NCBI GenBank assembly: GCA_963281155.1
Contig: CAUJLY010000004.1
Span: 6,386,001-6,450,000, forward strand
Origin: Rhabditophanes sp. KR3021
Taxonomy: Eukaryota > Nematoda > Chromadorea > Rhabditida > Alloionematidae
Reading direction: 5' to 3'
DNA length: 64,000 nt
How positions within the stretch are numbered: position 1 is the first letter of the stretch; every line of letters begins with the position of its first letter. The position numbers and the translations under genes are program-made. Under the pieces are notes generated by a model. It did no database searches, was not told where the DNA came from, and was given only the letters and a program-made list of their open reading frames with translations. This document shows, one piece after another, positions 47,100 through 59,031 of the stretch.

Positions 47100-49291
47100 A
47101 TGTCACTTTGCAGAATACTAAATCTGACCGAAAAGTCTTGTCTAAGCAATGGTTTGAAAGGAAATTGGAATAGCCGATACTTGGCTAGTGTGCCTCAAGA
47201 CAAAGCCGCCGAAATAGCTGAAGTCTATGGAAGATTGGACAAAAGTTTTGAAAATACCGAGGAAGCTTTCAAGGTGGTTCATCTCACCTACGAATATATT
47301 AATTTGTCTATATTTTAGAGCAAAAACAACTTTGAATTATTGCGTGCCAACATGGTATTTAAAGTCTGTTCTTACGACAAAATTGTGGAAAATAATGCCA
47401 AGATTATGAGTGTTATGAAGAAAGTCATGGGAGAAAAGTTATTTGAAAAGACTTTGAAAGCTACTTTTTATGGACATTTCGTCGCCGGCGAAGACATACC
47501 TGAGTCAATCAAATGCATGGAAAAATTACAAAAATTCGGCGTGAAGAGTATCCTAGATTACTCGGTAGAAGCTGACATCAGTTCACAAGAAGCCGAGGAC
47601 AAAGCAGTAGATGGGTTTGTGGACTCTAAATTCGATCAAACCATTCCAACTGAATCAGCGGAAGATAAGAAAGATGTTGAGAGTATCCATACTCAATACT
47701 CTGCTCACAAGAAATTTGGCGATCGTAGAAAAGGAGTATCCGGAGCTAGGACATACTTCTATGAATCTGAAATTCAATGTGACAAAAATAAAGACATTTT
47801 TATCAAGTGTATTGATGCTGTTCACGATGCTAATACCACCGAAAGTCAAGGGTTTACTGTTTTGAAGATTACTGCTTTAGGTAGACCACAATTGCTGCTA
47901 AAATTATCCGAAACAATCGAACAGAGTAAATCCTTCTTTAAGAGATTGCTAGGTAGGTGATACATTTCATTTACTTGTTAAATTATTTATCCAGGAACGA
48001 CTGGAGGAGATTTGGTTTCTGGAAAAGTCAATCTTGAGAGACTACAGAGAAAGATTAAGGAAAAGAACATTCAAGCTGATGAAAAGGATGTCAAGGCTTG
48101 GTTTAAGAATGTTGATGCTGACAAGAATGGTTTCATAGATTTTCTTGAATTTGGGGATTTACTTAACTCAAAGAAAAGAGCTTGTGAAATATTCAAGATT
48201 GTCAATACAGAGACTGGCCAGATGCAACCCCTTATTCCAAGTCTGACTTCTTCTGAAGAAATAGAATTAGACAACATGTTGAAGAGATTAAACTATATTG
48301 CTGATTATGCTGCCACTAAAGGAATTAGGTTAATGATTGACGCCGAACAAACTTACTTCCAACCTGCCATAAGTCATTTAGCCATTGAATTAATGAAGAA
48401 ACACAACAAAAAAGGAGGCCTAATCTTCAACACCTACCAATGTTACCTTAAAAGTGCTTTGACAAACATCGAAATTGACATGGAATACGCCAAAAGAGAG
48501 AACTTCCATTTTGGAGGTAAGGGAATTAAAAAAGTTTATTATAAAATAGACAATTAAATAAATATAAAAGGCAGCAATTAAAATCTGGTTGCATGTACTT
48601 GCTTAGCATTAACATATGGCTTCAAAATAGGAAGTTCTTTGATGATTTCATACTCGATTGAACCTTTTTAAGAATTCATGAGTAATGTCACTAATTCCTT
48701 CGCTCTATCCTAGTGAAGGCCAGTGAACAAATATATAATTTGACCAAATATTTATTGAAAAACACATTTAAATATATTAATAACAATATTGTTTCAGCAA
48801 AATTAGTCAGAGGAGCTTATATGGAACAGGAAAGAGACCGTGCCACGACAATTGGTTACGAAGACCCAATCAATCCAGACTACGAAACTTCTTCTAAAAT
48901 GTACCATGATGTTATCAAACGGATTTTGGATGAACGTGACGTTAGAGGGCCAGGCTCTGTTTCAGTAATGGCTGCCACTCACAACGAAGATTCAGTTCGT
49001 TTTGTTATTGAAACAATGAAAGAAAAAAATATTGCTCCAAGTGATAAAGTTTTATGTTTTGCTCAACTATATGGAATGTGCGATCAAGTGTCCTTCTCAT
49101 TAGGTCAGGCTGGTTATTCTGTTTATAAGTATTTGCCGTTTGGACCCGTTAAAGACGTTGTACCTTATTTGTCCAGACGCGCCCTTGAAAACCGGGGATT
49201 CCTTGCCAAGGCCCAAAAAGAAAGAAGGCTACTCAAGACTGAATTGATAAGAAGAATCAAGACTGGAGCTTTCTTCAAAAGAAGTAACTAG
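47100..49291 (+). CDS. PRODH: Proline dehydrogenase, mitochondrial, with EF-hand
   Basis: This FAD enzyme oxidises proline to pyrroline-5-carboxylate at the inner mitochondrial membrane. There are four exons, 47100–47273, 47319–47952, 47995–48516 and 48798–49291, giving 607 residues. Family blocks are [127 protein letters not shown], and [20 protein letters not shown] with [12 protein letters not shown]. Between the halves of the barrel is a canonical EF-hand loop, residues 310–321 ([12 protein letters not shown]), as in other animal PRODH proteins. The N terminus (SLCRILNL…) is consistent with a short targeting peptide. The ATG follows a TTTAG acceptor by one base. Confidence 0.95.
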
Positions 49292-50022
49292 TTGAATATA
49301 AACAGTAGCTATAGATGGTAGTATATAAATTAATCATTTGGTTAACATACATATTAAACTCAATTAATTTTACTAAATATTAAGAATTGGTTGATAAATA
49401 AAGTGCTTTTAAGTGATTAGAAATGCTTCGTGATATAACTTAAGCAAACCTATTTGTGCTATTACATGGATTTAAGATGTATTTCCTCTTAGTATTTAAT
49501 TCCATTTTGCTCTTGTTTGTTGTCATTTCCTTTTAAAGAGAATAATGAAAGTAACTCTGTTGTCATATTATTGAGTGTGAAATTGAGACTATTAATAACA
49601 CTCAAACATTGTAACCAGTTAACCCCACTATTTAATATCACCAATTGAAATCGAAGTGGGCCCTAATTGTTTTGTGACCAATAAATATATTTAGATCTCT
49701 CGACTCATCGATATCTGTATAGAAGAACCGTGTGAATGTAGAATGTAATAGTTGATATCAAAAACTAGAACTTAGGGATATAACTACTAAATTGATACCT
49801 TTCAGATATCACCTACAGATTGAAGATTTAATTCTCTTGATATAAAATTTGATTTAGTGCGAACCTGATTGATGAATATATTATGTTAAGACACCAAAAA
49901 GACTGGCTTAAGGTTATTAAAAGTGGGAGTGAGTTTTAATCTCAAAATAAAGTTGTATAAATTTTTATTTTGTTTGCGATCAAGCTTCACTTGGTGGTGG
50001 TCATTAAATTTGTCTATTTGAT
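49292..50022. other. Intergenic PRODH–Kunitz gene
   Basis: A 0.7-kb AT-rich spacer. An AATAAA near 49396 probably serves PRODH. No gene was seen. Confidence 0.5.
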
Positions 50023-51066
50023 ATGTTTGGCTTGAACACTATTTTGGTTCTTAATTTGGTCTTATTGATAAATGTTGACAGTATAAGGATTGTTGATCAC
50101 ACTCATACTTATACTAAAAGAGAAACCGACAAGTGGTGTGATTATTTGAGAAAGGCTAGAAAAGTTCACATGCATCCTATTTGTATGGAAAGTGAAGTCC
50201 AAAGAACTACAAGATCTTTGCCGCCACAATTTAAGGCTAAAAGCAGGCCTGTTGTGGAATCAGAAGAATCTGTCGAAGTTATTAATGTTGAGGAGACGCC
50301 CGAATCTTACTCAGAATTACCTTTATGTAGAACTCCTGAAACACTTGTACAATGTAAAGCTGATTTGAATGCCTGTCCAAAAAGTGGGCAAGTTTGTTAT
50401 AATACCGATAATTCAATGTGCTGCCAACAAGCAATGAATGGCCTTCCAGTGTCGCATATTCATTCGAAAAGTGGAAGTTGCCCCCAGCCATTGGGAATTA
50501 GTATGTACCGTTATCAAGACACTAAAGTTGGTTGTTGGTTAGATGGAAATTGTCCAGGTGAGTTATCGTTATTTATTCTCAAATCACCTAATATTTCAGG
50601 AATCCAAAAATGTTGTTTAGAGCCAAATCCAGTAACAAACTCAGCTGCGAGAATTTGCAGAGATCCTATAGGATTAGACCAAAATTCGATTTGTAATTTG
50701 CCTTTGTCCGTTGGCACATGTTCAGCACACAGAACAAGATTCTATTTCGGTAGTTTATAGAAATTATTTTTAAGCTAATTTATGTTTCTAGATAGTAACG
50801 CCGGCAAATGCAAAAACTTCCTGTTTTCGGGTTGCGGTGCAAACAATAACAATTTCCAATCACTAGCAAGTTGTCAAGCGAATTGCCAATCAGCTGGCAA
50901 AATGGGGTCTCCAAGCTGTCCTGGAGATGCCAGTATTGGTCTAAATTGTTTCTATTCTCACTCGGATGCCTGTCAAACAGATACAGATTGCATGGGACGT
51001 GAAAACACACCCCAACCATCTTGCTGCATGACCAAATGTGGCTACAGAATTTGTTATCAATATTGA
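50023..51066 (+). CDS. Secreted lustrin-type/Kunitz cysteine-rich protein
   Basis: There are three exons, 50023–50557, 50600–50749 and 50792–51066 (introns 42 nt each), giving 319 residues. A signal peptide covers residues 1–20 (MFGLNTILVLNLVLLINVDS). A charged linker is followed by lustrin-type Cys-rich repeats (CKADLNACPKSGQVCYNTDN…CCQQ; CPQPLGISMYRYQDTKVGCW…CCLEP). After splicing comes a Kunitz/BPTI domain: GTCSAHRTRFYFDSNAGKC then FLFSGCGANNNNFQSLASCQ and C. A further Cys-rich repeat ends in SCCMTKCGYRICYQY. The cysteine order fits the Kunitz fold, but whether it inhibits proteases is unknown; the presumed P1 region has no obvious Lys/Arg. Such combinations are common in nematode cuticle or secreted proteins. 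Confidence 0.85.
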
Positions 51067-52115
51067 GGTTCTTTATTATGTATTTCTTAAGTTATTTCGA
51101 CATGTATATTTAAAATAAAGTGTTACAAGTGATTTCATACAAGTCAGTCTTTCAAATCATTTCCTATTGCTAAAATCATTTGAAATATTAAGTAGTGGAT
51201 TCTAAATTATGGTCCTTGCATAAAATAGTAAGTTTTTCATTTATAAGTCAACGTGAAACGCTATCATCCTTTTACTGCTACTAAATGTCGGCATGATACC
51301 TTTCTGTAATCATTCTGGCCAATTCTTCCTATTTAAATTCAATCTAAGGCAAGTGTATGCATTTTCGATATTTATGAAATGAGAATACAAAGCTTTAAGA
51401 TCTTGAATACATTATACCCATATTTGTGTTCAGAATAAGGAATGTATAATTGATAGACTTGTTTAAAATTATTATTTGTCTCTAAAATATTTTAAATGTC
51501 AGCATGCCTTTAATTAATTTACATGCTACATTTTCACACTTAAAATTTGAATAAACGGTTTGTTTATTTTGTGGAAGTAAATAAAATTTGTATCTTAAAG
51601 AAAGGTTCGACGCCATCATAATAATGTTATTAAGTTTTTTGATAATGGGAAAATGTTTACGTGCCAGTAGATTTGTTTCTAACTTCTACGGATGTACTGG
51701 TGTGATCAAATGCAGATGTTGATGTTATTCGGACTTATATTATAATATTGCATGTGAAGGATCTTTAAAAAAATCAAATTTGTGTGTTCGGCAAACAAAA
51801 GTTTCTGGTTGCTAATTGTGAAATAATTCATTTCTAGGGGAATACTAGTCGAATCAATACAATTAAATTAGCTTTCAGGACTCCACCTTTTGAAGTTTAG
51901 AACAGTCGATTCTTGAGGACACATCAAAACGTATCTATATAGGAGAGATTACTCACTCTCCATATAAACCTTTATTGTAATTTAATATTGTTGTTGTGAG
52001 ATGCAAAACAAATGATTTAAGTAATTTTAAATAAAATTGTCTTTGCTTTAAATAAATTTTTATCCATTAACAAAATAACACTTAACAATTTATGACCATT
52101 TTATAATGTGATAGA
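51067..52115. other. Intergenic between convergent Kunitz and laminin genes
   Basis: About 1 kb of AT-rich sequence containing both 3' UTRs. An AATAAA near 51113 fits the Kunitz gene. No coding signal was seen. Confidence 0.5.
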
Positions 52116-55100
52116 TTATTTTTGACCTTCTTGTTCTATACTAACTTCGTTAAAACATTTTCTAGGTAATGACATTTGAATTTCAGCTAAATTTTCACCA
52201 TCGGCTTTTAGGGCTTCTAATTCAGACGTTAAGTATGACAAAGTTTGGTCTTGTTGTTTCTTTAGTTCTCTTAATGATTGTAACTAAAATATAATCCATT
52301 AAAAAGGGTATACTCATATCTTAACTTACTTTATCTTCGAATTTGCTGTTTTTAATGGCGTTTTCAGCAGCTTCCAATTTGGCTTCCAACAAATCTAATT
52401 CTTTATTGTCAACATTGTCAAGACTGTCTAATGAGTCTAAGACATTCTTGATGCGATCTGTGGCGTCAATTAATGTTTTATTACTATACGACGCCATATT
52501 GTCGGCTTTTGATGCAACATCAACAGCTTCCTCTCCCTTTGAATTATCCAATTTAGCAGATCGTTTAAACTCTTCTAAGTCAAGTTTGCTTTTTTCAATA
52601 GCTGCTTCAATTCGTTTTACTTCTTCTAAGACAGATGCAGATTTTGCCTTGGTTTGTAATGTGCCACTACGTAGTTTTGCAACTTTAGACAATATCTCTC
52701 TAGTTTCAGATTCTGCCTTGATTGCAAAAGCCTGGGCTGCCTCGGCATCAGCCAAACTATCACCTAGGAGGTTCTTAACAACATCAGACTTTTGATCTAC
52801 TTCAAAGATTCTTTCCTTAATTTCCTTGATTTTACCTAGACTTTCCATAGCCTTATCCTTGCTTCCATCAATTGTGTTTTGGAAATCTTTGAATACTTTT
52901 AAAGTTCCTTGAGCTTCATTAAATACGCTATCACTTTCATTCAGAGCCATCAATGCACGTTCTTTGCTATCGCTAATTTGATCTAATAAATTGTCGTATC
53001 TCAGTTGCATCTGTTTAGCTTGCTCGAATTCGGTCTCAGCATTTCTTTTCAATTCTAACATTTCATCAACGACTGGAGTATTTTTTAAAGATTGAGCACG
53101 AAGAGCCTCATCGACATCTAAAACCAACTTGATATTATTGTCCTTCTCATCCATATACTTTTTGAGAGTGATATCTGGAATTTTCAATTCAATTGCAGTA
53201 TTTAACATTTCACCAGCTTCCCTGTTAGCTTTCATTGCCTCTTGTTGTTGTTTTAAAGCAAATGCAGATGTCTCTTCAAGCAAAAGTTTGGCTTTATTTA
53301 AATCCTGTTCAAGCATTCTGAGTTCCAAAGTAACTTGATCGTTTCCATAGATGACTTCCTTAGTTTCTTTTAGAGCGTGATCAGCATTTTGGCTAGCTTC
53401 TTTCGATAAATTGACAATTTCTTTGGCCGTTTCTTCTTGAATTGACGTTAGTAATCTGGCTTCTAATGCAATATCACTCAAAGCTTGGGATTGATCCCCA
53501 TACTTTTCAGCTGCTGCCGAAGCTAAATCCCAGTAATAAACTCCTTCTTTTTCCAAAAGGTCTCTTGCGGCATTTATTTCACTAGCTGCAGATCTTCTTT
53601 GAATGCTATAATCTTCTAATAATTCTTTTCCATCAGAACTAGCTTCACGAACTTTATTTACCATATTATCAACTTCTCTCAACATGTCATCGGCATCTTT
53701 CAAATTGTTTCTTAATCTTTTGATTTCTCCAACAATAACATTATCATTTCCTAAGTTATTCTTGACCTCATCATGAACTTTTCTGACTTGTGCCAAAGCT
53801 TCTTTAACCTTTGCATCAAATTTGATATCATTGATTTCAACGGGATTCTCGATAATTTCATACAAAGTTGTGTTTAAATTACTGAATTGTTGACGGTAAT
53901 TATTAGTTCTGTGTTGGATGACATCATAACATTCGTCACATGCCAAACATCCTCCTTCTAAATCATATTTATTTTCAGAACAGACATCACACTGACGTCC
54001 TTCAACATTATTGTAACAAAGACATTGTCCGCTTTCAACATCACACTGCATGCTATCACTTCCAAATTCATTACATTCACACTTCTTGCATCCGCTATCG
54101 CTGAATCCAAAATGCAGAGGAGCACATTGATCACATCGAGGTCCGGTTACTCCAGCTTTGCAGAAACATTGCCCACTCACAATATCACAGGTACTATTGA
54201 CACTTCCAGTCGTATCACATTCACAAGATTCACACCCTTTTCCAGACACAATATTAAAATAGCCATCCTTACACGTGTTACATTGTGAACCAACTACGTT
54301 TTCCAAACAATTACACTGTCCTTCATCTTGAGAACATTCCAATACTTCGTAATCAGCAGTGGGTTTTACTGTTCCTTGTGGATAACATTGGCAAGCCTTA
54401 CAATCACCTTTCTCCTCAGCTAATGGCTGACCCCAATGTCCGGCAATACAATTTTCACAGTTGAATCCATTTGTGTTAAAGTAACACCGTGTACACTCTG
54501 TCAAATTAATTTTTAATATAAATAAACAAAAGTGGCTTGAACTAACCCCCAGTAATTGTATTACAAATTCCGATTGCATTTGAGTCAACGTTTCCATTGC
54601 AATTACATTGTTGGCAAGGAATACCGTCACTAGGATTTCCATAGTATCCATCAGAACATTCATCACAACGTCTTCCTAAACAAGTTCAAATATAAACTTA
54701 ATAATTTAAAAATAAATCATAAAATAACTTTTAAAACAACTAATATAATAACTTTAAACATACCTGGAATAAATTGTTAGCAGGATTGGCATTGTAAAAT
54801 AATTTTTTGGTTGGGATTCACCATTTCCCCATTTTTGATATTTTTTCTTACTTTACACCCCCGATTTTTACTCGCAACCCCACTATTTTTAATTACTCAC
54901 TTTCCGCCTTTATGCTCCCACTTTTTCAAAACATGGTAAAGTGGGGAAATTCCACCTCTGATTATTAGTAATTTAAATAAAAATCAACTTTTATATTTTT
55001 AGTAAGTATTCAAACTACAGTGCCTGTATCCTAACCATTCTTTAATACTTTACACATTCAAAATCTGGATGTGGCTCAAAGGCGTTTTACATGTCATCAC

Positions 55101-58100
55101 GTTTAAGTCTTAATTTGATTTTATTACTCATTAATTTGAGTTGCAAGAAGATCCCACTCTATTCTGGTGTTATTTATTCTATAATGGCTAAGAACCAAAG
55201 AAAAAGAAAAAACACTGAAGCTGGTACTGCTGGTACGGTTGACAGAGTTTTAAGTCAACCATTGGGTCAAGTTATCATTTAGGAGAAGCCAAGAAACATG
55301 TACTCTATGCAGGCAAGACTATAGAAAGATTAAAAAAAGGATGGGAATGTACATGGTTGACTACGACAAAGCAATTAAACTGGATAAAGTGTTAACTGAC
55401 AAGGAAGAGTCTATGAAAAAGTCTTTGATTCAAATCAAGAAATGATAGGATTCTGGCAATTCCTCCCTTGAAATTGTCTACCAAATGTTCCCTGAAAAGA
55501 ACGAGGATGTTGGTGAACTGATCTTCCAAAACTTTTTGGATGCTAATGATCGTGTTAATTTAAGGTGAATCGCTGATTAATTTTTAGACTACTATATTTT
55601 GTGTGGTTTTAATTATCATTTAATAAATACCAGTATATCCAGGTTTACAGTCTGTACAAAGTATGTCTCCATCGGTATGAAAAATGCAGGGTCCATCATC
55701 GGGGCAATCACATTTGGAACAGTCATCATCTTTTCCTAGTAACGAATTTCCGTAATACCCTCTGAGACACCGCTCACAATTATTTCCTTCAGTATTATCT
55801 TGACACAGACATGAGCCTGACTCAGAATCACAACTATCCGAATGACTATTACATTCGCATTTGACACATCTGTTAAAAGCACCTCCAAATTTAGTTTCTC
55901 TCTTGTAACCATCATCGCAACTTTCACAAAACTGTCCAATATAACCCTCTGGGCATGAACACGTCTCAATGTATCCCACTGGAACGGCATTAGATTCGCT
56001 TAAACTCATCGTCGCTGATCCCAAGCTGCAGTTAGAAAAATAAGCTACATCATTAGGCCCAAAAGTTCCTCTAATTCTAATTGAAGTGATATTGCTCAAG
56101 AAGGAAATAAAATCAAATTCATTTAGCCGAGGACTCCATTGGTATTCATAATTTGGATGTAATCTAAATGAATAAACATGGCTGAATGAAGATGGAATGG
56201 GATTGCCTTGAGCTGTTATTGGTAAGGACAATTCTCTTCCTGTTCCACTCGTAATGATTATGTCTTTCTGCGAAACATGTGCATAATTCTTTTGCAATTT
56301 TAAGGTGAAAGTTAACATTTGGTTGTATGATGGTCTTTGATCGCCAAGGAATTCACTTGGAGCATTAAAGTAGGTTTGGTTATGGGAATAGCCACTTGTT
56401 ATGGCTATGGCTTTTTCAATTTCATCATAATTAGGTTGATTAATGTTGTCATCTGTGATGGTAGTCCATTCATCTTTTCCTTTGGCAAATGAAGAGGTAA
56501 CATTATGAGCAAAGTAACCATCTGTGGATTGACAAATTGAAGAGTGTCCGTAACAAAAGCAGGGAGTACATCCTAACTCATTATTTGGAGACAAGTTGAA
56601 ATGACCTGGTTTGCAAGTATTACAATGCTTGCCTTCAACGTTTTTCTTACACGAACATTGACCGGTATAGACATCACACGAAGGTAAATTTCCAACCGAC
56701 CCATTTTCTTCGCAACCACAATCTTGACAGCCATTAGGCCCAAATTCGAAAAAACCAGCAATACATTGATCGCAGCGTTTTCCTGTTACTCCAGGCTTGC
56801 AAGTACAATCTCCCTGCGCATCACATTGTCCGTTCACCGATCCCACTTCATTACATCCACACGAAACACAGAAATGTTCCTGTGGTCTTCTCCAATGATT
56901 AGTCACGCACTCTTCACACTATAAATATTGAACAAATATTTAAAAATCATTAACATACATGTGGCCCTCTCGTATTTCCCGCACAATCTATGCAATATCC
57001 ACCCCTTCCAGTCTTATTAAACAACTCCGCGTCATAATAGCATCTATGAGACAAGTTGTTACAGTCACAGGCTTGGCACTCATTGGCATCAGTGGTCGTT
57101 CCGGCTCTCCATTCTTTATCATTATAGAAAGGTGCACATTCATTACACTGAAAGTACGCTTAATTAATCATAAAATAGTGTACTTACATCAACACCAGTA
57201 GTAAAATGTTCACAAGCACAAACTAAATTATCTTCCCCATGCCCAGTACTTTTTACACATGCTGCGGCGTGACCATTGCATTTGCAACGAGCTAAAAATG
57301 TTAATTGTTTATAAAGTAAAAGTTTGGATATTTATAAGCTTACCACCAACGGCAAAATCTGATATGGCGTAGTAGTAAGATTGCAGAACCCTTTGATCTT
57401 GAAACAACTCATCCCCAAAGGTATTCATTCTATTAAGAACAATCATAATTTCACTTGCTGTAACTAATTCATGTAATTGAGGAGAGATTTCATAATTATG
57501 AGCAGATGGTCTTCCTGAAGTTTGAAAATAATATTAATAAATAATTTTTTGCGCATTTCTTTAAAAGTTTGTATTTTAAATTTGAGTATGCGGCACAAAC
57601 AATTTATTTATATAATGTCATTTAAATCAAATTTGTAGTGCCAGCATTTATTTACGACTTTGTATATTAGCTCCTACTAGAATAACTCTAGTCAGAATGA
57701 TGAAACTTATTGTGAGCCTAAATTACAATGTCCAGGGTGTGGGAATTTTTGTCTAATGTTTCTCATTTCAATAAACATATAACAAAGAAGTTAGTCGATG
57801 ATTCAAAACAGTTCAATATCGGCAATAGAGTCGCCGATATCAAGAAACGATTAGATACAATGACTGAGGATGGAAAGGAAAGAAAATGTGGTGCCTATTG
57901 ATCCTTAACCCCTTTGTTGTTGGATATGAAGGTGATTTTGCAAAGACATGCAATGGTATTGCTTATATTGGTGAAACTTTCAATATAAATGCAAAAGTGG
58001 GTACACATCGATATGATTACAATTTTGCTGCTAAACGGGGCTAGGTTTTTAGCAATGAGAAAAGATTCTTCCATCAGTTGGCGAATGCAGAAGAAAAGTT

Positions 58101-59031
58101 ACGCATAATCAAAAATACCTATCCTTCAAAAAATGTGGGAGCCATTTTGACTAATGCTTACAGTGAAAGTGTCGCTAATTCCGATTCCGGAAATCAACTG
58201 CACAACTTGTCAGTCTTATGAATCCGGGGAAGTACAGAAGTCGCTGAACTTATTTTAAATGATTTTACTAATTGTACCCCTTTGAATATGTTTTAAACTA
58301 TTAAATAAAATGTTCGTTTTATGCACCCATTGAATTTTTTATAAAATACCTTCTAAAGTTGAAAAGGCAATATTTCCTCCCGTCAGAGGTGAAATATCAG
58401 AATATTCTCTCGTGCATTGGGCAACTAATTCATTCCCGGGTAGAATAGGCAGCTTTTCCGGTGTTTTGTAGGTTGACCTGCAGGAGGATGAATAATATTG
58501 CCAAGGAACCCATTCATCTTCCGGATTAATTTTTTTATAGATTGCGAATGATTCTGGTCTGGGTGAAACAAACTTTAACCGGACATAAGTAACATCATAT
58601 GTTTTTCCTAATTTTAAAGTCAAGTTAACTGATGTTGGATGTTGAAGTCCTTCATTCATAGTCTCTGATTGCCACCAAGTTTCTTTGTCCGGAGCATTAA
58701 AATCAGTCAAATAAGTAGAAGGGTGATTAGTGTGTGAGGCACGACTATCACAAACTTCGCACGTTTTGGCCATACTACCAATAACTTTAGACTGGACACA
58801 AAATTTAGTTGGTCTATTGATACCACAAGTATTGGTAACTTCGACATATCTATTAAAAGCCGCATTTATGAAGTCTGGGACGCATCTTTGTGCCTTCCCT
58901 GTTTCGTCATAACATTCATCTCTTGAAGGTTCGTAGTGTTCGAGGTCAATAGATGGCTGGTATTCTGAAGGTTGAGTTGAGACATAATTATTTATCAAAA
59001 TATAAATAGAAAAAAATTTGTGCAAAATCAT
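52116..59031 (-). CDS. lam-2: Laminin gamma chain
   Basis: Eight exons (59031–58350, 57514–57344, 57291–57188, 57147–56959, 56918–55631, 54675–54547, 54497–52330, 52283–52116) encode 1632 residues, the usual gamma-chain length. Laminin gamma pairs with alpha and beta chains in basement membranes. Order: signal peptide; laminin N-terminal domain ([56 protein letters not shown]); EGF-like LE repeats; a laminin IV domain (about residues 520–700, with [16 protein letters not shown]); more LE repeats; and a long coiled coil from about residue 1040. The last exon has a Cys thirteen residues from the end ([12 protein letters not shown]), the position that disulfide-links gamma to beta. Introns 1 and 5 (835 and 955 nt) hold antisense coding relics; all other introns are 40–51 nt. 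Confidence 0.96.
54780..54960. repeat. C/T-rich low-complexity segment in laminin intron 5
   Basis: Short CCCC…TTTTT-type blocks recur about every 20 bases on the plus strand. ATTTCCCCA near 54821 and its reverse complement TGGGGAAAT near 54945 bracket the segment as a small inverted repeat. It could be a foldback element end adjoining relic B, or simple low complexity. Confidence 0.35.
55091..55570 (+). pseudogene. Decayed coding relic B in laminin intron 5 (antisense)
   Basis: On the plus strand, an ATG frame runs [18 protein letters not shown] and on to an internal [20 protein letters not shown], then shifts frame into [20 protein letters not shown] and a Lys/Asp-rich helix-like tail ([20 protein letters not shown]). 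After a stop comes [20 protein letters not shown]. The C-x2-C pair recalls, but does not prove, the knuckles in the other intronic relics. Two or more frame breaks make it nonfunctional as read. Family unknown. Confidence 0.45.
57680..58245 (+). pseudogene. Decayed finger/GIY-YIG endonuclease relic C in laminin intron 1 (antisense)
   Basis: The plus strand reads [12 protein letters not shown], then after a one-base frame change a [16 protein letters not shown] segment (together a C2H2-like finger, 57715–57790). This is followed by [19 protein letters not shown], then [18 protein letters not shown], then [20 protein letters not shown] continuing with Arg-Tyr-Asp-Tyr-Asn. GIAYIGET plus the downstream H/R/Y residues is the signature of the GIY-YIG nuclease fold. 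A stop follows; then [20 protein letters not shown] and [19 protein letters not shown] resemble the C-terminal part of LEM-3/ANKLE1-type nuclease domains. Stops and shifts make it a dead copy as read. Confidence 0.6.

Noticed and set aside
52343..52795. 150-codon plus-strand frame
   Set aside because: Antisense shadow of the laminin coiled coil; Ser/Ala/Leu-rich because of the codon pattern of the real strand.
52321..54666. A separate 781-residue gene starting near 54666
   Set aside because: Its first residues are an out-of-frame reading of laminin exon 6; the real exon 7 begins at 54497 after a GT–AG intron.
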